Positions 6,601 to 9,011 of a DNA stretch of 9,011 nt are shown piece after piece (the first letter of the stretch is position 1; every line of letters begins with the position of its first letter). Location: NCBI GenBank assembly GCA_007571275.1, contig RKRS01000217.1:1-9011 (forward strand). Reading direction: 5' to 3'. A program made the position numbers and the translations under genes. Origin of the DNA: Dehalococcoidia bacterium (GTDB lineage: Bacteria; Chloroflexota; Dehalococcoidia; Bin125). The notes beneath the pieces were generated by a model. It was given only the letters and a program-made list of their open reading frames with translations. It made no database searches and had not been told where the DNA came from.

Positions 6601-8601
6601 ATGACAGAGCGAAACTACTGGCAGCGCATGCGACGCAGGCAGATGAGTCGGCGGGCGCTGTTGCGCGCCTCGGGTCGGGCCGGGGTCGGCGCGGCGGGCC
6701 TGGCGCTGGTCGGTTGTGGCGACGATGATGATGACAGCCAGCCGGCGGTGTCGCAGTCGGCCGCGCAGCCGCAGCAGCAATCGACGCAGCAACAGGCCCA
6801 GCAGCCACAGTCCGCGCAGCAGCAGGCCCAGCAACCACAGTCCGCCGAGCAGCAGGCCGCTCAGGCGGATCAGCAGGAGCAAACGGTCGCCGACGCCGAG
6901 GATCAGCAACAGCAACAGGCCGCGACGACTTCGATCACCCGCGGTGGTACGTTGCGGTTCTCCACGCCGGCCGCCACGCACGACTACTTCGACCCTCACC
7001 GCGCCGTCTTCGGTCCCACCCAGTTCTGGATGGGGTTCTACATGAACTACCTGATCCGCTGGCGCAACAAGGAGCAAGGCATCCTTGAGAGCGATATCGC
7101 TTCCCTGCCCGAAACTCCCGATGCGGAGACTTACATCTTCTCCATTGACCGAGGCGCGCAGTTTTGGGATCAATATCCCACTGAGGGCGGACGTCTGGTG
7201 ACAGCCCAAGACATTGAAATCAACTTCCAGCGCCAGATCGATGCCGCCGACTCTTCGGGCGCTGAAGACAGCACCTTCCTCGGCGCCTCTGCCTTCCGCA
7301 AGACCGCCTCGATGGAAACACCAGACGAGACGACCTTTACCACCAGGACTGATGGCGTCGATGCGACCTATCTGGGCAGCCCGGTCTTGCGCCCGTTCTC
7401 CTGGATCACCTCGCCGGAAGCGATTATGGAATTCGGCGATCGCTGGCGAGATGAAGCGGGCAACGTTGAGCTCTCTTCGGGTACCGGTCCGTACATTCCG
7501 TTGACATACGACCCTGATCTCGGGATCGATATGACGCGTAACGATCACTACTGGAAGGTGGGCGCTGACGGTCAGATGTTGCCGTACATGGACAGCGTCC
7601 ACATGGAGAATCTGACCGACCCGACCGCGGTTGAAGCCGCGTATCGCTCGCGTGAAATCGATGTCGGCGGCTTCCCGCTTTCCAGCTTGCAGGCCGAAGC
7701 AATCGGCGCCGACTTCCCCGAGCATCCGCAGGGACAGATCGCGTTCGGGTTCACGATCATCACCGGCATCTTCAACTACAACCCGGACTGGCCGGGTGAA
7801 GACGGCTTGGGCAATCCATACCTTGATCGCCGTTTCTGCTACGCGCTGCATCTCGCCGTCGACCGATACCTGATGATCGATACGGTCTACCTGGGCTCGG
7901 GCAAGCCGAGTGGTCAGGAGCACACGCCGTGGTTCAACCAGTACTGGGCGATTCCTGAAGAAGAACTGCTTTCGACGCCTGGCTATCGCCCCGACCGCGA
8001 CGCCGACATCGCCGACGCGCGCGCCGCCCTGGACGCCTCGGGCTACGACAAGAATCGGACATTGAAGCTCTACGCGCCGGACATTTGGGAGCAGACCTAC
8101 CAAGGCGTGCTCGAGACCGAGAAGAACATGTACGAGGAGGCGCTCGGTATCCCGATCGAGTTCCAGATCGAGCCATATACCGTCCTGCTCCAGCGCTGGG
8201 TCTCGAAGACGTACCCAGGCGGCGGTCCGCAGTGGACGAACCCACCCGACGATCTCGATCCCACCACCTCATATCTGCAGAACCTGACGCCCGGTGGCGC
8301 GACCAACAACCTGTCGTACGACTTCCAGCCGATGACCGACATCGCCAATACCATGCGCGTCACGCTCGATCGTGAAGAGCGGCGTGAAATGGCCTACGAG
8401 GCGCAGCGAATCCTGTTGGGTACCCACCCCGATCATGGCGTCGAGGGTCTCGGTTTCGCGCCGGCCGTGATGAACGGGATCTCGCCGGCGCTCTGGTGGC
8501 CTTACGTGCAGCGTCCGGACGACACCCTCCAGTTTGCCCACGCGTCGCACCGCTACGACGACGCCTGGATCGACGTCAACCATCCGGACTACCCGGCCTG
8601 A
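6601..8601 (+). CDS. Tat-exported lipoprotein, ABC transporter substrate-binding protein family 5 (SBP2)
   Basis: A 666-residue paralogue of SBP1, colinear along its whole length. Tat motif S16-R-R-A-L-L, lipobox LVGC with C39, D41-D45, then a Gln-rich tether with a 30-bp tandem repeat and an extra Gln run (DQQQQQ). The body includes TYIFSIDRGAQFWD, SSGTGPYIPLTYDPD (292-306, the canonical GTGPY) and TRNDHYWKVGADGQMLPYMD, all SBP_bac_5 signatures. The C-terminus (HASHRYDDAWIDVNHPDYPA) is almost the same as in SBP1. It differs from SBP1 in patches, for example GIFNYNPDW against LANYNADW near the middle and NLTPGGATNNLSYDF against FFTPEGSVNTLYYDY near the C-terminus, so ligand preference may differ. 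The start is chosen from GGAGG and the shared MTERNYWQR N-terminus. No importer membrane or ATPase gene is adjacent. Confidence 0.92.
   Translation: MTERNYWQRMRRRQMSRRALLRASGRAGVGAAGLALVGCGDDDDDSQPAVSQSAAQPQQQSTQQQAQQPQSAQQQAQQPQSAEQQAAQADQQEQTVADAEDQQQQQAATTSITRGGTLRFSTPAATHDYFDPHRAVFGPTQFWMGFYMNYLIRWRNKEQGILESDIASLPETPDAETYIFSIDRGAQFWDQYPTEGGRLVTAQDIEINFQRQIDAADSSGAEDSTFLGASAFRKTASMETPDETTFTTRTDGVDATYLGSPVLRPFSWITSPEAIMEFGDRWRDEAGNVELSSGTGPYIPLTYDPDLGIDMTRNDHYWKVGADGQMLPYMDSVHMENLTDPTAVEAAYRSREIDVGGFPLSSLQAEAIGADFPEHPQGQIAFGFTIITGIFNYNPDWPGEDGLGNPYLDRRFCYALHLAVDRYLMIDTVYLGSGKPSGQEHTPWFNQYWAIPEEELLSTPGYRPDRDADIADARAALDASGYDKNRTLKLYAPDIWEQTYQGVLETEKNMYEEALGIPIEFQIEPYTVLLQRWVSKTYPGGGPQWTNPPDDLDPTTSYLQNLTPGGATNNLSYDFQPMTDIANTMRVTLDREERREMAYEAQRILLGTHPDHGVEGLGFAPAVMNGISPALWWPYVQRPDDTLQFAHASHRYDDAWIDVNHPDYPA
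6793..6852 (+). repeat. 30-bp direct repeat (two copies) in the SBP2 tether
   Basis: Copies at 6793-6822 and 6823-6852 encode QAQQPQSAQQ and QAQQPQSAEQ, at the same protein position as in SBP1 apart from one residue. Nucleotide identity to the SBP1 repeat is nearly complete. Confidence 0.8.
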
Positions 8602-8627
8602 TCCAGCCAACGTTCAGGGACAGAATC

Positions 8628-8655
8628 ACAGAGGGCGACGACGGTCGCCCTCTGT
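8628..8655 (+). terminator. Perfect 12-bp hairpin after SBP2, probable terminator
   Basis: The arms ACAGAGGGCGAC (8628-8639) and GTCGCCCTCTGT (8644-8655) pair perfectly around a GACG loop, 26 nt after the SBP2 stop. Only TGCCGG follows, with no T tract, so simple intrinsic termination is less certain than after SBP1. It differs from the SBP1 hairpin at one pair in the stem, where C-G is replaced by A-T, which keeps pairing. Confidence 0.7.
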
Positions 8656-8702
8656 TGCCGGATGGCGCGCCATGGCGTGTGCCCTGTAGGGAGCGCGACA
8701 GG

Positions 8703-8708
8703 TACACT
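8703..8708 (+). promoter_or_regulatory. Possible -10 box of the third solute-binding protein
   Basis: TACACT lies 49 nt before the SBP3 ATG, matching the spacing of TAGAAT before SBP2. No convincing -35 is visible. The leader between the box and the ATG resembles that of SBP2 (ATCGC, ACAG, GGAG, then CCAATGACAGAGCG). Confidence 0.33.
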
Positions 8709-8738
8709 GCTCCATCTTGAGCTCATCGCACAGATACC

Positions 8739-8743
8739 AGGAG
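8739..8743 (+). promoter_or_regulatory. Shine-Dalgarno of the third solute-binding protein
   Basis: AGGAG 8 nt before the ATG at 8752. It confirms that the truncated third copy has an intact translation start. Confidence 0.8.
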
Positions 8744-8751
8744 CGGTCCCA

Positions 8752-9011
8752 ATGACAGAGCGAAACTATTGGCAGCGCCTGCGGCGCAGGCAGATGAGTC
8801 GGCGGGCGTTGTTGCGCGCTTCGGGTCGCGCCGGTGTGGGCGCGGCTGGCTTGGCCTTAGTCGGTTGTGGCGACGATGATGATGACAGCCAGCCGGCGGT
8901 GTCGCAGCAGCCGGCCCAGCAACAACAGCAGCAACAGGCGATGCAGCAGCCGGCCCAGCAACAGCAGGCCATGCAGCAGCAGGCTCAGCAACCTCAGTCC
9001 GCCGAGCAGCA
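8752..9011 (+). CDS. Tat-exported lipoprotein, SBP1/SBP2 paralogue (SBP3, 3' end outside the window)
   Basis: The first 86 codons of a third tandem copy, cut by the right window edge. It starts MTERNYWQRLRRRQMSRRAL, with the Tat motif SRRALL at 16-21, the lipobox LVGC with C39, and five Asp, almost the same as SBP2. Nucleotide differences from SBP2 in the signal region are nearly all silent. The tether differs: it has a run of seven Gln and Ala-Met-Gln-Gln repeats before rejoining the shared AQQPQSAEQQ sequence. Only the export signal and part of the tether can be seen, so its membership of SBP_bac_5 is inferred from paralogy. Its own -10-like box and AGGAG precede it. Confidence 0.85.
   Translation, partial: MTERNYWQRLRRRQMSRRALLRASGRAGVGAAGLALVGCGDDDDDSQPAVSQQPAQQQQQQQAMQQPAQQQQAMQQQAQQPQSAEQ
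8905..8973 (+). repeat. Imperfect Gln-rich direct repeats in the SBP3 tether
   Basis: Units at 8905-8943 (QQPAQQQQQQQAM) and 8944-8973 (QQPAQQQQAM) are in frame and differ by three Gln codons. They are not the 30-bp unit of SBP1 and SBP2, although the sequence after them returns to the shared QAQQPQSAEQ element. Confidence 0.7.

Noticed and set aside
6562..8103. 513-codon open frame antisense to SBP2
   Set aside because: It has the same cause as the antisense frame of SBP1; its occurrence in both copies follows from their homology. It includes a low-complexity Leu/Gly/Arg stretch that is simply the antisense of the Gln-rich tether.
6493..8655. The two hairpins considered as ends of a mobile element or attachment sites flanking SBP2
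   Set aside because: There is no transposase or integrase, each hairpin sits at the expected terminator distance from a stop codon, and the pattern fits duplication of a gene-plus-terminator unit.

Overview
The window is high-GC DNA, and codon third positions in the real genes are strongly G/C. It most likely comes from a Chloroflexota bacterium of the SAR202/Dehalococcoidia kind. That assignment is an inference from the style of the repeated lipoprotein N-termini (SRRALLRASGRAGVGA, then LALVGC, an Asp run and a Gln-rich tether). No rRNA, tRNA or phylogenetic marker is present to confirm it.

Layout from left to right. Positions 2-103 hold the 3' end of a + strand gene with a Q/P-rich tail. 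A minus-strand SxxK serine hydrolase of the beta-lactamase/esterase-B type (108-1238) converges on it with a 4-nt gap. Divergent from the hydrolase is a two-gene ABC-2 exporter operon: ATPase (1298-2236) and six-helix permease (2233-3069), joined by an ATGA stop/start overlap. Facing the permease are a SAM methyltransferase (3567-4394) and a small membrane-anchored protein of unknown function (3066-3542), both on the minus strand. The stop codon of the unknown gene and that of the permease lie on the same CTAG palindrome.

The right half (4395-9011) is a tandem array of at least three paralogous extracellular solute-binding lipoproteins of the SBP_bac_5 (peptide/nickel) family. SBP1 and SBP2 are complete; SBP3 is cut by the window edge. 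Each has a Tat motif, a lipobox cysteine at residue 39, an Asp run and a Gln-rich tether, followed in SBP1 and SBP2 by a roughly 550-residue binding body. No permease or ATPase of an importer lies between them. Each array unit ends in a 12-bp perfect hairpin, and the following unit has its own possible -10 box and Shine-Dalgarno, so the units look separately expressed.

How the parts work together: the ABC pair probably exports a small hydrophobic compound or drug, and the binding proteins probably capture peptides or other small organic molecules for an importer encoded elsewhere. The hydrolase and methyltransferase have no assignable substrate. I see no defence system, CRISPR array, insertion sequence or prophage. 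The least ordinary parts are the lipoprotein array (its hairpins, tether repeats and uneven divergence) and the unknown gene beside the methyltransferase.
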